Positions 22,002 to 33,117 of a stretch of DNA of 64,000 nucleotides are shown here, piece after piece; within the stretch, counting starts at the first letter, position 1; every line of letters begins with the position of its first letter. The translations under genes were made by a program, and so were the position numbers. The stretch lies in NCBI GenBank assembly GCA_022828595.1, contig JAKGHH010000002.1:44672222-44736221 (forward strand), written 5' to 3'. A model generated the notes under the pieces. The model ran no database searches, was not told the origin of the DNA, and saw only the letters and a program-made list of their open reading frames with translations. This DNA is from Nelumbo lutea. Lineage: Eukaryota; Streptophyta; Magnoliopsida; Proteales; Nelumbonaceae.

Positions 22002-22637
22002 GTATTAAAATAGTACAAAGGATGAAAATCCTCCAAATTTGTTTATTGTAATATTAAAAGAAAATGACATAGACAGAATTTCTTTGTCATAATAAATGAA
22101 AAGGTAATTTATTAATGAAAAATTTCAAGATACATAGGGGATAGAAAAGTATGATGAGATAACACCCTTACAGGAAAATCAAAGCAGATGCATAGAGATT
22201 CAAGGAAACAAATGAAAGTGGCCCTTCCATGATTTCCAAATTAACCCAAAAATCAGATCTGGGTGAGTCTTTTGTACATTAGCAAAATCAGGTATGATGA
22301 AGATCTAGTGCATCAGTTCATTCCATAATTCCAAATAAAGTTTCTCCTTTTTTTTGTCTTTGAAGAAATGAGCTTTGGTTTCTTGTAATGCTTCTTTATA
22401 TTTGAGTATGAGATGACACACTTTTTATGTTAACATTCTGGAATTTGTGTGTATTGTTAATTCTGAAATTTTGATCTTGAACTTGCCATGTTATGTACTG
22501 ATGGCTGATGGTACTTCTATAATTGTGGTTGATGATGCTTAATGCATTGATATTTAAGCTTTATATTTAAATGTGATGGGTGGTAAACTACACTTAAGGT
22601 GATATGAAATTTTCTAATTTCTCAAAATTTCCCTATT
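22002..22637. other. Non-coding, nothing recognised
   Basis: AT-rich with no open frame of note and no repeat boundary that I can see. Confidence 0.4.
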
Positions 22638-22646
22638 TTTTGGGGG

Positions 22647-24794
22647 GGAAATTTTTAGATAGGTACCCTGTACTTTGGGGATAGTTACACTTAAGGGCCT
22701 GAGATTTCAAGTGTGACATTTTGGTATCCTGAAGTTTGAGAAATATACACTCAAGTCCAAAACTGTTAATTTGTGTTACAGTGGTTGGTGGGTGGTAAAT
22801 TACCAAACAAAGGATGCGATGAGGGAGGCATTGTTTAACATCTCCAACCTCCCCAACATGAAAGAGGATAGAGCAGTGCCCTATTGTTTTTTCTTCCTAC
22901 TTTTTATTTGCTTTCTTTTGAGTTTGCAGAACAGCTCTATTATGAACCCGTTTTGGCTCTGTTGTGAGATTCAATTTGCTTCCTATCAAACCCGAGTCTA
23001 ACACCTGAACTATCAGCGATCTCTCTCTCTTTTAGGAGATTGCAGGAATGTTGTTATTTGCTATTTAGAGCCCATAGACCTGCTAGCACCCTCACCAGTC
23101 CTCTTCCTTTTTCATTTCTTAGTTTCTCTGCAAACCCATGTTACATCATTAATGATGGGGTTCAGTTCGTTTGTCAAGGGATCTAAACCCCTGTTTCGCT
23201 GTGGCAAATCATCTCTCATGGATGGATTTTAGTTGAGCATCACTTGCTGCTCTATAGATTAAAACTAATTTGCCATGGCTATGTAATCACCCAATTCCAG
23301 CAGCTGTTTTGGGAGGACAGTTTGCTCAACATTGAAGCAAAAATCAGGTGACAGTCAATTACCTCTGGGGAGGCCGTATTGTCTGTACAAAGGTAGGACC
23401 AGGTTTAAGATAATCCATTAGTGTTGTGTTTTCAAGTGTTCTTGGTGTTGCTCCTTTGGCTTACACCCGACAGCCCCAAAAATCTGAGCTTTGCTCTGTC
23501 CAAAATGATTCACAAATCTGAGATCCTTTTGAAAATCAAAATCAGGTGATTCATTTCCCGATTCTCATCAGAGCAGGAAAAGTGGGCTAGGATTAGTTGG
23601 GCACATCAACCAATGTACTGGACAAGTTTCTCCAATCAATTCCAATATTACACCTGATCCTGTTTGGAATATAGTATTGGGCACTTTTTCGTTCGGTGAT
23701 AATATTCAATTGGGATCTGAATTTCACCGGAGGATTGGGGGCTTATCAGAATCGCTTGCTTGACCGTTCTTTGAGTACTTGCACAAAAGTCAAGAGTGGT
23801 TCTCCAGTGTTTGATGTGAGATTAAGCTTGAAGGAAAAGAACAGGGGTTGCTTTGTCTTGGAATTGGACTCAGGTGCTCGATATTTGGTGATTTGATCTC
23901 AAACTGTTGAAGGGGGAGTAGAGGTTCCTAATGTTGAGAATTTGACTGTCTTTCCTGAAACCGTTGAGCTTATGTTTCTGGATGATATCATGAGGCATTT
24001 GTTGGAGAAAGATTGGAAAAAGATCAGCTAATTCTTTGATGGGAGTTGCAGAGGGAATCCTGGACAATCAGGGATTGGGGGGGTTTTCATGGATGAGAAT
24101 GGGTTGTCTTAGCCATGATTTCAGGCCCAATTGGAGTGGGTGACTCTCTCAGAGCCGAGATCCACGCAGTTATGGAAGGAATCCAGAAAGCTAGGGAGAT
24201 GAATATCAACAAACTCATAATTGAGGGGGATTGTGGCGGTAGGATGGCTGAATAAAGACAAGTGTGGTTTATGGCATTACAGTAATGTGAGGAGGAAATT
24301 TAGATGGCTGGTTCGAGGAATGGAAGTTAAAATCATTTGGGTAAAAAGATCAGCTAATTCTTTTGCTGATGGGTTAGCTAAACAAGGGGTGGAGAGGGAG
24401 TCAATGTTTTGGGCACAGCTGTAATTTTATTCTTCTTCCCTTTCTCTTTCTCTTTCTCTTTTTTCTCTTTTTTTCCTTTCTTGGGGCTCAAACTGTATTC
24501 GGAAGATAAGAATGTCTTCCTAATTGTAATTTTTATTGAAATTACATAATGAATTGTGTAATTTTGATCAAAAAAGAAAGATTGGAGAAAGGTTGAAGAG
24601 AAGGGTATTTTTGGAATTTAAAATGTTTTAAGGTGCATATGACATCACGCTATGAAAATAACTAATGGACTACTAACAGTTAGACCTAAGTGTATATTTT
24701 CCAAAGTTTAGGGTACTAAGATGTCACACTTGAAAGTTTGGGCCCTTAAGTGTCACTACCCCCAAAGTACAGGGTGCTTATCTATGATTTTCCC
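22647..24794. mobile_element. Mutator-like element (2.1 kb), non-autonomous
   Basis: Long terminal inverted repeats of about 130 bp. The left arm from 22647 (ggaaatttttagataggtac) and the reverse complement of the right arm from 24794 (gggaaaatcatagataagca) align with few gaps through 'ccctgtactttgggg', 'acacttaagggcc' and 'tcaagtgtgacat'. A 9-bp duplication ttttggggg lies at 22638-22646 and 24795-24803, the Mutator target length. No transposase is visible. The interior has an unidentified plus-strand open segment (23696-23896) and a nested LINE, so a Pack-MULE carrying a host fragment is possible but unproven. Confidence 0.85.
24023..24575 (+). mobile_element. 5'-truncated LINE nested in the Mutator-like element
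   Basis: 16-bp duplication with one mismatch: 24007-24022 (gaaagattggaaaaag) and 24576-24591. The body is RNase H: 'DGSCRGNPGQSGIGGVF' near 24038, then after frameshifts 'VKIIWVKRSANSFADGLAKQ' ending at the stop 24422-24424, a pyrimidine-rich 3' UTR and a 'ttttgatcaaaaaa' tail. A 21-nt string at the 5' junction (24017-24037) is repeated inside at 24343-24363. Confidence 0.85.
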
Positions 24795-25171
24795 TTTTGG
24801 GGGACTATTTTTTGTCTGTCACTGTAATTCCCTGACATTATACTATATCAGAACATTCACTTGAAATGCAGGAATAGAAGAGGCTTATCTATGTTACAGT
24901 TGTTGGTTTGTATTATTTATATCTATGGACTACTATAAAAAGTGTGAATAGACCTTGTATTTCTGGACCTTTTCTTGACTAAGATACCCCTATTTTAGTA
25001 TTTAGTCCCTCTATTATGAGGGAAAATGTAATGTGGATTGCTTTCATGTTAGTTGTTACTTAGATATTCCTATTTGTCTCCATTTATTCATGTTTAAGTA
25101 TCATCTCTTTTTCAGTCTTGTATCTCTATCACATTCTTTTAGGGATTTTATCATTTTAACCTCTTGAGCTA

Positions 25172-25214
25172 ATGCAGGATAGGAAGATATAAGAAGCCCG
25201 TAGAAAACTGGAAA
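25172..25214 (+). promoter_or_regulatory. RMD5 5' UTR with upstream splice acceptor
   Basis: 'cctcttgagctaatgcag' ending at 25177 has a branch-point-like 'gctaat' and a CAG acceptor. A 37-nt leader follows, then the RMD5 ATG. This suggests a 5' UTR intron whose first exon and promoter lie upstream and were not located. Confidence 0.5.
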
Positions 25215-26372
25215 ATGGAGCTGAGTACCATAAAAGATGCATTTGATCGTGTTGCAAAGAAACAGAGGCTGTCTTCTTCCAAAGCCCAAGAAGTAATTGA
25301 TCAGGTTGGGCGAGAAATTGAGCAGGCACTGACAAAAATGCACTCTGTTCACGACTCAACTTCCTCATCTGATCAGAAATCCATCCTCATGGAACTTAAC
25401 AGTAAGCTGAATGAGATGGGCCCACTCAAGCAGCTGGAAGGTTCACAGAAGGAGTTGAATGTAGCATTGAGCAAGTTTGCAAAATTGCTTGAGAAATCAT
25501 TCAGCCCTGATATATCCAAGGCATACAGGAATGTAGATTTTGACACACACACAGTAAACCAAATTATTGCAGGCCATTTTTATCGGCAAGGTTTGTTTAA
25601 TCTTGGGGATTGTTTCATAAATGAATCTGGGGAATCAGAGGCCACGTATCTGAAATCTCCATTCCTGGAGATGTATCAGATACTTGAGGCAATGAAGTGT
25701 AGGAACCTTGAACCTGCACTCAATTGGGCTACCACCAATTGTGAGAAGCTCATGCAGAACCGATCAAGCCTCGAGCTGAAACTTCACAGGTTGCAGTTCG
25801 TGGAGATACTGCAAAAAGGAACCAGAGCTGATGCACTTAAGTATGCTAGGACTTACCTTGCTCCTTTTGCTTCCAGGCATATGGCTGAGATTCAGAAGCT
25901 CATGGGCTGTCTATTATGGGCTGGAAGACTTGACTGCTCTCCCTATGCTGAATTTTTGTCTCCCACCCATTGGGAGAAGCTGGCTGAGGAGCTGACCCAG
26001 CAGTTCTGTAGTCTCTTGGGGCAGTCCTATGAAAGCCCCTTGAGTGTGGTGATAGCAGCAGGGGTTCAGGGATTGCCTACCTTGCTGAAGCTGGCAAACG
26101 TGATGGCTAGTAAGAAGCAGGAATGGCAAGCGATGAAGCAGTTGCCAGTTCCAGTGGATTTGGGGAGCGAGTTCCAGTTTCACTCAATTTTTGTTTGTCC
26201 AGTTTCCAGGGATCAAGGTAGTGAAGAGAATCCACCAATGCTTATGCCCTGTGGTCATGTGCTTTGCAAACAGTCCATTGTGAAGCTGTCAAAGAGCAGC
26301 ACACGCACCTTCAAGTGTCCATACTGTCCACTTGAGGCCACGGTGGCAGTGTGTAGGCAGCTCTATTTCTGA
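25215..26372 (+). CDS. RMD5: RMD5-like subunit of the GID/CTLH E3 ubiquitin ligase
   Basis: 385 aa in one uninterrupted reading frame. By family knowledge it is the RING subunit (yeast Rmd5/Gid2, animal RMND5) of the GID/CTLH complex, which ubiquitinates target proteins in cytosol and nucleus. Seen in the sequence: N-terminal helical region 1-95; LisH about 111-143 ('TVNQIIAGHFYRQGLFNLGD'); CTLH about 149-206; CRA region about 203-300; and a degenerate GID-type RING at 328-371 with C328, C346-x-H348, C351 and C368-x-x-C371. The reduced set of zinc ligands is normal for this subfamily. The start is the first in-frame ATG after the leader, and length matches plant homologues. Its neighbours are transposon-derived. 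It converges with LIP1P. Confidence 0.95.
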   Translation: MELSTIKDAFDRVAKKQRLSSSKAQEVIDQVGREIEQALTKMHSVHDSTSSSDQKSILMELNSKLNEMGPLKQLEGSQKELNVALSKFAKLLEKSFSPDISKAYRNVDFDTHTVNQIIAGHFYRQGLFNLGDCFINESGESEATYLKSPFLEMYQILEAMKCRNLEPALNWATTNCEKLMQNRSSLELKLHRLQFVEILQKGTRADALKYARTYLAPFASRHMAEIQKLMGCLLWAGRLDCSPYAEFLSPTHWEKLAEELTQQFCSLLGQSYESPLSVVIAAGVQGLPTLLKLANVMASKKQEWQAMKQLPVPVDLGSEFQFHSIFVCPVSRDQGSEENPPMLMPCGHVLCKQSIVKLSKSSTRTFKCPYCPLEATVAVCRQLYF

Positions 26373-26408
26373 TACATGGTCACGATACAATTTGATGGGG
26401 GTATGAAC

Positions 26409-26410
<2 letters not shown>

Positions 26411-26446
<36 letters not shown>
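26411..26446. repeat. (CT)18 microsatellite in the RMD5 3' UTR
   Basis: Thirty-six bases of perfect CT repeat, starting 38 bases after the RMD5 stop codon. Confidence 0.95.
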
Positions 26447-26449
<3 letters not shown>

Positions 26450-26575
26450 CTGAAAGCAAGTTGTGTTTTGTATCTGGTTGATGATGTATTGGTGGTGGTG
26501 ACAAGGGTGGTTGGTGTATGTATGCTTGTAAATAGAAATTCTTTCTAGATTCTTGTTGGATGCCCCTAATGCATA

Positions 26576-26581
26576 AATAAA
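26576..26581 (+). terminator. Likely RMD5 polyadenylation signal
   Basis: AATAAA in 'gcataaataaaac', about 200 bases after the stop codon and followed by a T-rich stretch, a typical plant 3' end. Confidence 0.6.
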
Positions 26582-26639
26582 ACTTTTTTCTTGTTTAGTA
26601 AAGTCTTGCAAATGTGATGCAGGGTTGGAAACCCTAACC

Positions 26640-29600
26640 AGTCAAGATTTACGGTATTTACAAATTACAATTACACTCTGATAAATAGAGTTATCATGAC
26701 CCCCAAGTATTGTGAGAACATCTATGCCTGGTTTGGTTGCTGAAAGATATAACCTGGTTTCTGCTGTTCCGATAAGTTGAGCATACATAGTGGCTTCTCT
26801 TCCGCTATAACCAAGGCTCGAAGAAAATTGGATTTTGTACTCACAGATTGATCGTCACACCATCCTCACAGCACTTGCTGCCGTCCATTGGGAACATCTC
26901 CATACTTGTATGCTTTAATTAATGGGAAATGCGTGACGATGGTGGGAAGATGAAATCCAGATTTGGGTTGAAGTAGGAAACACGGATATCCAGGCAAGCT
27001 CATAAAATCTTTAAAGTGCGTTACTAACACTAACTAAAAGACTCGAAAGACTATCATTTTCAGATGACACTACAAAAAAAAAAATCTACCCCTGATGCAA
27101 ATTTTGCACTCAGTTCGGTTTTGCTTTTGCATCCTTTTGCTTGTTTGTAAGTTGTAATTATATGATTTTGCACGGCTGCAGATGCAAAACCCAAAGGTAG
27201 TCTAAAATTTTCATCACAATATTCGACAACGATGTAAAATTGCAAAACCTTCCGTCCTGTCTCAGTTCACTTTATCTATGGTGGCATCATCTCATTTTAC
27301 GTTCTAATTCTTATCAAGGTTCGAAGTATTGATATGAATTGCATTATCGTATTATATATATAGGCTTTTTTAAGTTTTAAAGTTCTGTTTTAGTTGCTAA
27401 GTCTGAAGTTGTCTCATGGGTTGCACCTCTAGGTGCTAACCTCACCCATCTCATCTTAAAATGGAATAAAATGGAGCTCATTCATCTACTCAAAGCAATA
27501 TTTTCTTTCTTTGCTATTGTACCTTCTAACTTGTCGGTTTATGGTTGTTGCCGTTTCTCTTTTCTTTCTTTTTATTTAGAGTCGGCCTCTAGCCCTCGAG
27601 GAAGCCGTTGGCGTCTAAGGAATACTTTTGATGCCCAAAGGTAGTGTTTGGTGGCTTCTTAACGATATTGTTCACTAACGTATAGCTGCTAAGGAAGACG
27701 GTCCTTGAGGGTTGGACCATCATTATAACCTGACTCATTTAACTTAACTAAGTTGGTTGTTTTAATATGATTCGGTTTGATCGGGTTTGATCAATCTCAA
27801 CTATATCCATTTAGTTCTCAGTGATTTTGTTTATGCTTGTTAAAAGTGTATTGTTTAATAACTAATAAAAATAAAATTATTAACAAAAAATAATGATAAT
27901 CCATTGAAATTTCGTATAAAAATGAAAATTAATACAAATTTATAAGCAGTGGTATTATATTTCTTTCTGAGGGCTCCCATTTATCCTATACCTCCCAAGT
28001 CATTTCACAAAGTTGGACTAGAATTTTCTTTCCCCACTTATTCTATCAAGCCCGTTCCCTTGGTTGTGGTATCACTTGATAGTAGATAGAGACAATTGGA
28101 ATCTTTTTAATCCATTCATGCACATGAATAATTGGATAAAAAGGCATTTGGTTACCATATGAGTCATAGCTACTTCCACTGTTTACTAATGTTTGATTGA
28201 ATTTGTTTACATCGACATTTAGAGCACTGGATTCCAATCGTATTGTATTAGCATCCATAGGGACCATTGCAATACTTTGTTTTATGTAAGCAATCGGATT
28301 CTGCTTGTCATTATTAGTCTAAGTTGATTGTTCAATGCCCGAGCAAGGACTCCAAGGGAGTTATTCCCAATTTGTTTCCCAACCAACACACTGTGACCTA
28401 TTCTTGCCACGGAAGCAACTCGAACAATTCATTGATAGCCAACAAGTTCGAGACTAGGATCCCTATGCCTAGCACTTAAAGTTTATGGATCCATTTTCTG
28501 ACTTCCTTGCATATATTGTAGCATTGACTAGAGGATGTTTACCATAGAGATCTGATCATAATTGGCACTTGGATCTCTGGAATTTCAAGGGCCACTAAGG
28601 GCACATTAGAACACCATGCAATGTGCGGTGCTCATTCCGCACTAAACCCTACCTCCAACTGAGCCAATTATAAGATGTAAGTTGTTAAAAAGTAAAGATA
28701 ACTCTTCTTGGGGCCCGCATTGATGTATCCAAACTCCCTAACGTTGCCATTAAATGCCATGCCTTGGTTTGGGATTTTTAACATAATTCCCTTTTGAAGC
28801 TTGTGCCCACGGTGTCTAATGAGTGTGAATTAAACAATTCCATTTTTGGGGCTAGATGATTTGGTAGGTGAGTTATTATAATTCCTTTGCAAATTTTGGC
28901 TTCTATGGCTATTACCCTATTGCCTTAATTAAGTGATACACTTTGTGGGTTCTAGGTTAGCACATAATTAAGCACCCTAACCTAGCTTTCGAATCATCCC
29001 ACATCATTGGTTCTTCTTACAAAAAATGCCCCTCTTAGTGTTCTCAATTCTATGTCATGGTTTATTGGAGTTGCACCTCCAATGCCTCTAATCATTGACT
29101 TTACCGGATAGAGCTCACACTTAGGCTCTAGAAATTTTGAGGGAAACTTCGAAGGAACCAACTAGTAGAAGGTTTGATTAGTCTTTTTCCCTTATACCCA
29201 AGTCAAATGAATGATTTGCACACTAATATCGTTGCAGGCCTCCACCAAAATTCAATTTGGCTTCACCACACTCAATTATAGTTCACCATCTTTCAGATCT
29301 TAACAAACATGCTCTTTCTCTAACTCTTCTCAAAAGATCTAAGTTAATTGGTTGTCCAATGCATGAGGGGATCCCGCCAATCAACTTCCTGCATCTTACA
29401 AGTTTATTCACCCATTGACTCATGCACATTTTAGACTCCTTGTCCATGTTTCAAGATAGGCCAAATGGGGAACCAACATGTTAATGCCCAAACCAATAGG
29501 TGTTGAGACATGCCTAGGGTGTGTTCTTCCTGAACACAACATGTCTCCTTGAGTATAACATGATAGTTTAGGCTCAGGGCATTGTCACAATCGCATCAGC

Positions 29601-30008
29601 AAGTGGCACACTAGTTCTCCCCATTTCGCATTTGGCCATGGGGCATCTTTGGTCTCCATCTAATTCCCTCCCAATATTTTTAAGCAGTATTTAATTCTAT
29701 TTTCAAAGTCCTTTCATCTTTCTCTCATGGTACTTATTCTCTGTTGGCCTCTTATTAGTATTTAGCCTTGGGAAGAATTTACTACCCGACTATGGCTGCA
29801 TTCCCAAACAACCTAATTCACCAACAATGCCTACTTTATATTCTAATCACCGAGGTGGTGTAATTAGGATGTAGCCATTGGCATGCCAGATATAGTAACC
29901 CAAAAGAATGTCCTGAAGTACAGAAATATATGTATACTTCCACTTCAAGGAGAAGAGAATTGCGGTTACCTATCACAACATTATAATGATTAATATAAGG
30001 TCATAAGT
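26640..30008. other. Unassigned region between RMD5 and a MITE
   Basis: Minus-strand 28267-28046 (73 codons) continues an open reading from about 28310 and contains 'QMPFYPIIHVHEWIKKIP'. Upstream, in another frame, 'VARIGHSVLVGKQIGNNSLG' can be read near 28430-28370. These look like a decayed coding sequence, perhaps of a retroelement, but I do not recognise the family. The remainder to 30008 has no motif I can name. A CAAGGTTCGAAGTATTGATATG string at 27316 resembles the end of hAT family D. Confidence 0.35.
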
Positions 30009-30011
30009 TAA

Positions 30012-30260
30012 GGGTCCGTTTGGTTTGCAGTGGGAATCAGAATCAGAATGATCCATCCCATAATCTATTTGGTTCATACAAAAATGAGAACAAGAATTAA
30101 AATCAGAAGGAATGGAATTTCATTCCCAAGAAAGAGATAGAGAATGACCATTTCCTCAAATGGGAGAATGCCATTCCAGCAGAAATGGGAATGGGATTCA
30201 GATTCCATCCAACCAAACAGTTAGAATCAAAATGCCCATTCCGATTCCAATTCCAGACCC
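30012..30260. mobile_element. Tourist-like MITE (249 bp)
   Basis: Begins GGGTCCGTTTGGTTTGCAG and ends ...ATTCCAGACCC, with TAA on each side (30009-30011 and 30261-30263). This fits the 3-bp target of PIF/Harbinger elements. The interior is full of GGAATC/GATTCC words, typical of this abundant plant MITE type. Only about six terminal bases pair perfectly. Confidence 0.6.
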
Positions 30261-30448
30261 TAAGGTCAGTCACCAGTGTGTTTGGTAGGCAACCACGATC
30301 CCTGCAAAAGTTGTTGCAAACTCATGGATAGATGGCATGCATTCTTATAAAAGCTTTTAGCAACTGACACATGGTAAAATCGTGAAGGGGTGACAATGAC
30401 AGCCTACGCAGGCCAGTAGTTGGTCCTCACTTTGCATTCCTCTTCACT

Positions 30449-30456
30449 TATAAATA
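30449..30456 (+). promoter_or_regulatory. TATA-box-like TATAAATA
   Basis: Within 'cttcacttataaatagagacccc' and followed by pyrimidine-rich leader-like sequence. No gene follows, so it may be an orphan LTR or gene promoter, or chance. Confidence 0.35.
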
Positions 30457-31445
30457 GAGACCCCTTAGTTGAAGGGGCCCCTTTAATTCATTCTTTCCCT
30501 TATCTTTCTTGAGTTCTGAAACCTTAATCCTTTTTGCACTGTTCTCCTCAACTTCAGGGCCTGAGTCTCTATCACCACCACCTTACATTTAGGATCTCCG
30601 GTTATGGTAAGAAGATGCCGCTGAGAAGATACACCACTTGGGAACTCGGGCGGTTTCACAAAATCAGGACCGGTTCATCGATTTTCCGGTTAAATCGGCT
30701 GGTCAGCTGTTTTTTGTCAAATGTGGTTATTGGGACATGACTAGACTGGTCAAGGTCCCAAGTCATGATTTAACCGGTCCGACTGGCCGATACAGACTGG
30801 TCAAAACTGCTAAAATTATAGTTTGTCATATCAACATTAAAAAAAAAAAAGAGAGAGAGGGAGAGAAAAACTGGGGTGAAGCATGAGACATTTATTGAAG
30901 AATTGAGGAAAACAGTTATATCAAAACAACTTGAGGGATTCACCTTAGAGATAACATCTGCCCCATCGTCTGGAACAACCAACCCATATACGTTTCGTTC
31001 CATTGTGAAGTCCTCACTAATCAAAGAGGCAATATGGCTTATATCGACAAAGTCAATGTGAAGCATTTCCCTACCCTAGGCAAGAAAAGGAGTAGAGTGA
31101 GTGGAGAGAATTTAAACAAAAATGAGCGTTGTCTGAAATGGCGAAGTGAAAGCCTAAAAGTACCTACTTTGAGTAAAAACATCAAATTAGGATAAGAGAA
31201 AATATCGCCAGCTTTGATGAAAACCTAAAATGGCTATAAGGTGACACCCAAACTTGGTGAAAACCTTGCAAGGAGGTGTTAAGGGCAAAAAAGGTAAAAA
31301 AAAAGCGACAAGTAATATTTTCCCCACGCTGCCATGAGCCTTCAATTCAAACTGCGTGCTAAATTCTTATAGTGTCTTATTAACATCCCTCATCCTTACT
31401 TTTATCTCATTAACCTTCCTATTCTATTCTGAGAGATCACAGACG

Positions 31446-31674
31446 CTGGGTGCATATGCAGGCGAGTTTACATCTCCACCCCACAAGGGTTGCCCCACAA
31501 CGTCTCACAGCACATCCTTGCCGTGTATTAGGAACGTTCTCCAATGATGGCATCATCAATTTTGATATTCATTGGGAGATGTTCTCGATACACGGCAGGA
31601 TGTGCTGTGGGACATTGTGTGGCGGCCCCTTATGGGAAGATGATGTGATCTCTCATCTCTATGCAGGCACCCAG
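31446..31674. repeat. Long imperfect hairpin (about 100-bp arms)
   Basis: The arms 31446-31553 and 31565-31674 are reverse-complementary with small gaps. The best part pairs 'cacagcacatccttgccgtg' (about 31506-31525) with its near-exact complement at about 31590-31608. The outer ends pair as ctgggtgc/gcacccag. It could be a fold-back MITE or a hairpin RNA locus. No target duplication was found. Confidence 0.75.
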
Positions 31675-32703
31675 ATAGATCATGCAAACCCCTCATGCAT
31701 GAAAAACGTGTCCGGTGGAAACTCCATCAGTTCAATTGAATTGACGACCCATAATTTCAATAACGATGATAATAATACTGGTAATGACAAAAAAAGAGAA
31801 GAAATAAAAGAATAAAAAGGGGTATTACCTACTGAAGTGCAAATATCATTTTGTTTGCATTTCACAGTAAAGAAGACGATGGGTTACAAAAGTATACTAA
31901 CTCTGCTGAACCGGCCTGAACCTGGATTAGACCATACTACAAGATGTTTTTGGAAAAAGGTCTAGCCAACATCCTGATCTCTCTCTCCATCTCGTGTGTG
32001 TTTTGCAATGTCTTCATTGACATTAATATATATGATGCATGTGAAATCACATGTAAACAGCCCAAACGTTTTACCAACAGAAAAGTAGGCCACTTGATAG
32101 TCTTGAGTAATTTTGGAAACCACAGGGTATATTTAAGTAATCTGCCCTAAAATTAATACTTATTCACAAATTAATAAATAAATTTCAAATGTTGTATGTT
32201 CAATATAGCCTTGGTTTCAACTCTCACAGAATCTATTTTAAAACCACTTTATTCGCAACATACAATATCAGTCATTTTTCAATTCATTTCATTAATAATA
32301 TTTTCTTGAAAAACTTTCATTAATAATTTTAACGAATACGATACATATTTAATCCCAACATCACCAATCAAATTTTGATTTAGGTATATCCTATTTGATC
32401 CAACCCGTTTGCAACTGCAGCTTAGGAAAAGGGTGCTTATCATTTGCATACCCACTTAATTTAACCAAACTACTAATGTATTACGGAATAACAAAGTTGA
32501 TAGAAAAACACCTGGTCACAGGCCCAGAACGAAATACTATTCATAAAAAATATCAATGTTAAAGTAATGTGGCCACAACCCCAGAGCACTGATACATAGA
32601 ACGGGTGAAAAGCGGTAATAAGAACATACAGATTTTGCCCCATTCAAAAGATTTTTACCATATCACAGATGAAAGTGCATTCAGAAATTATATCCAACTT
32701 AAA

Positions 32704-32727
32704 ATATATATATATATATATATATAT
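32704..32727. repeat. (TA)n microsatellite
   Basis: Twenty-four bases of alternating A and T, below the LIP1P stop codon and possibly in its 3' flank. Confidence 0.9.
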
Positions 32728-33033
32728 TATATCCAACAAAAAGACTGGGTAAAGTTTTCCCCCACGATCGCAGACCTGAGCAGAAAATACAGTCCATAGC
32801 AATACCATAGGCTGCTGTCACCTTACAGTTAACATGAATACCCCTGAAATGATTATCACCATAGTTGCAGAAGGCTTTTTAACTTGGGAATAATATGATC
32901 AAATGGATGAGCTTCTTGGAACATTAGAATGACTTATGAACACATCTGCACAAATTGTCAGCTCCACATCCACCTACGTTTGCAGTTTCTTGCACTTGTT
33001 AAGCCTTAATGGATACCATGAGAGCTTTGATCG

Positions 33034-33117
33034 CTATAATGTACTAGAGCTTTTGCTGGCCCTATCTCTGACCATGGTCTTAACAAAGAGCTCCCCTGCC
33101 CTGTATGATGACCGAAC
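33034..33117 (-). CDS. LIP1P: LIP1P exon 7: isolated C-terminal exon
   Basis: Acceptor ttttctag. It encodes '[20 protein letters not shown]' and six more residues to TAG at 33034-33036. It carries the RSSYR motif needed for the auxiliary cluster. It is in the correct phase and almost identical in wording to the end of plant lipoyl synthases, so the very long intron is real in this assembly. Confidence 0.9.
   Translation of the reverse strand, partial: VRSSYRAGELFVKTMVRDRASKSSSTL

Noticed and set aside
26289..26611. Arg-Glu repeat open frames antisense to the RMD5 3' end
   Set aside because: They are translations of the (CT)18 microsatellite.
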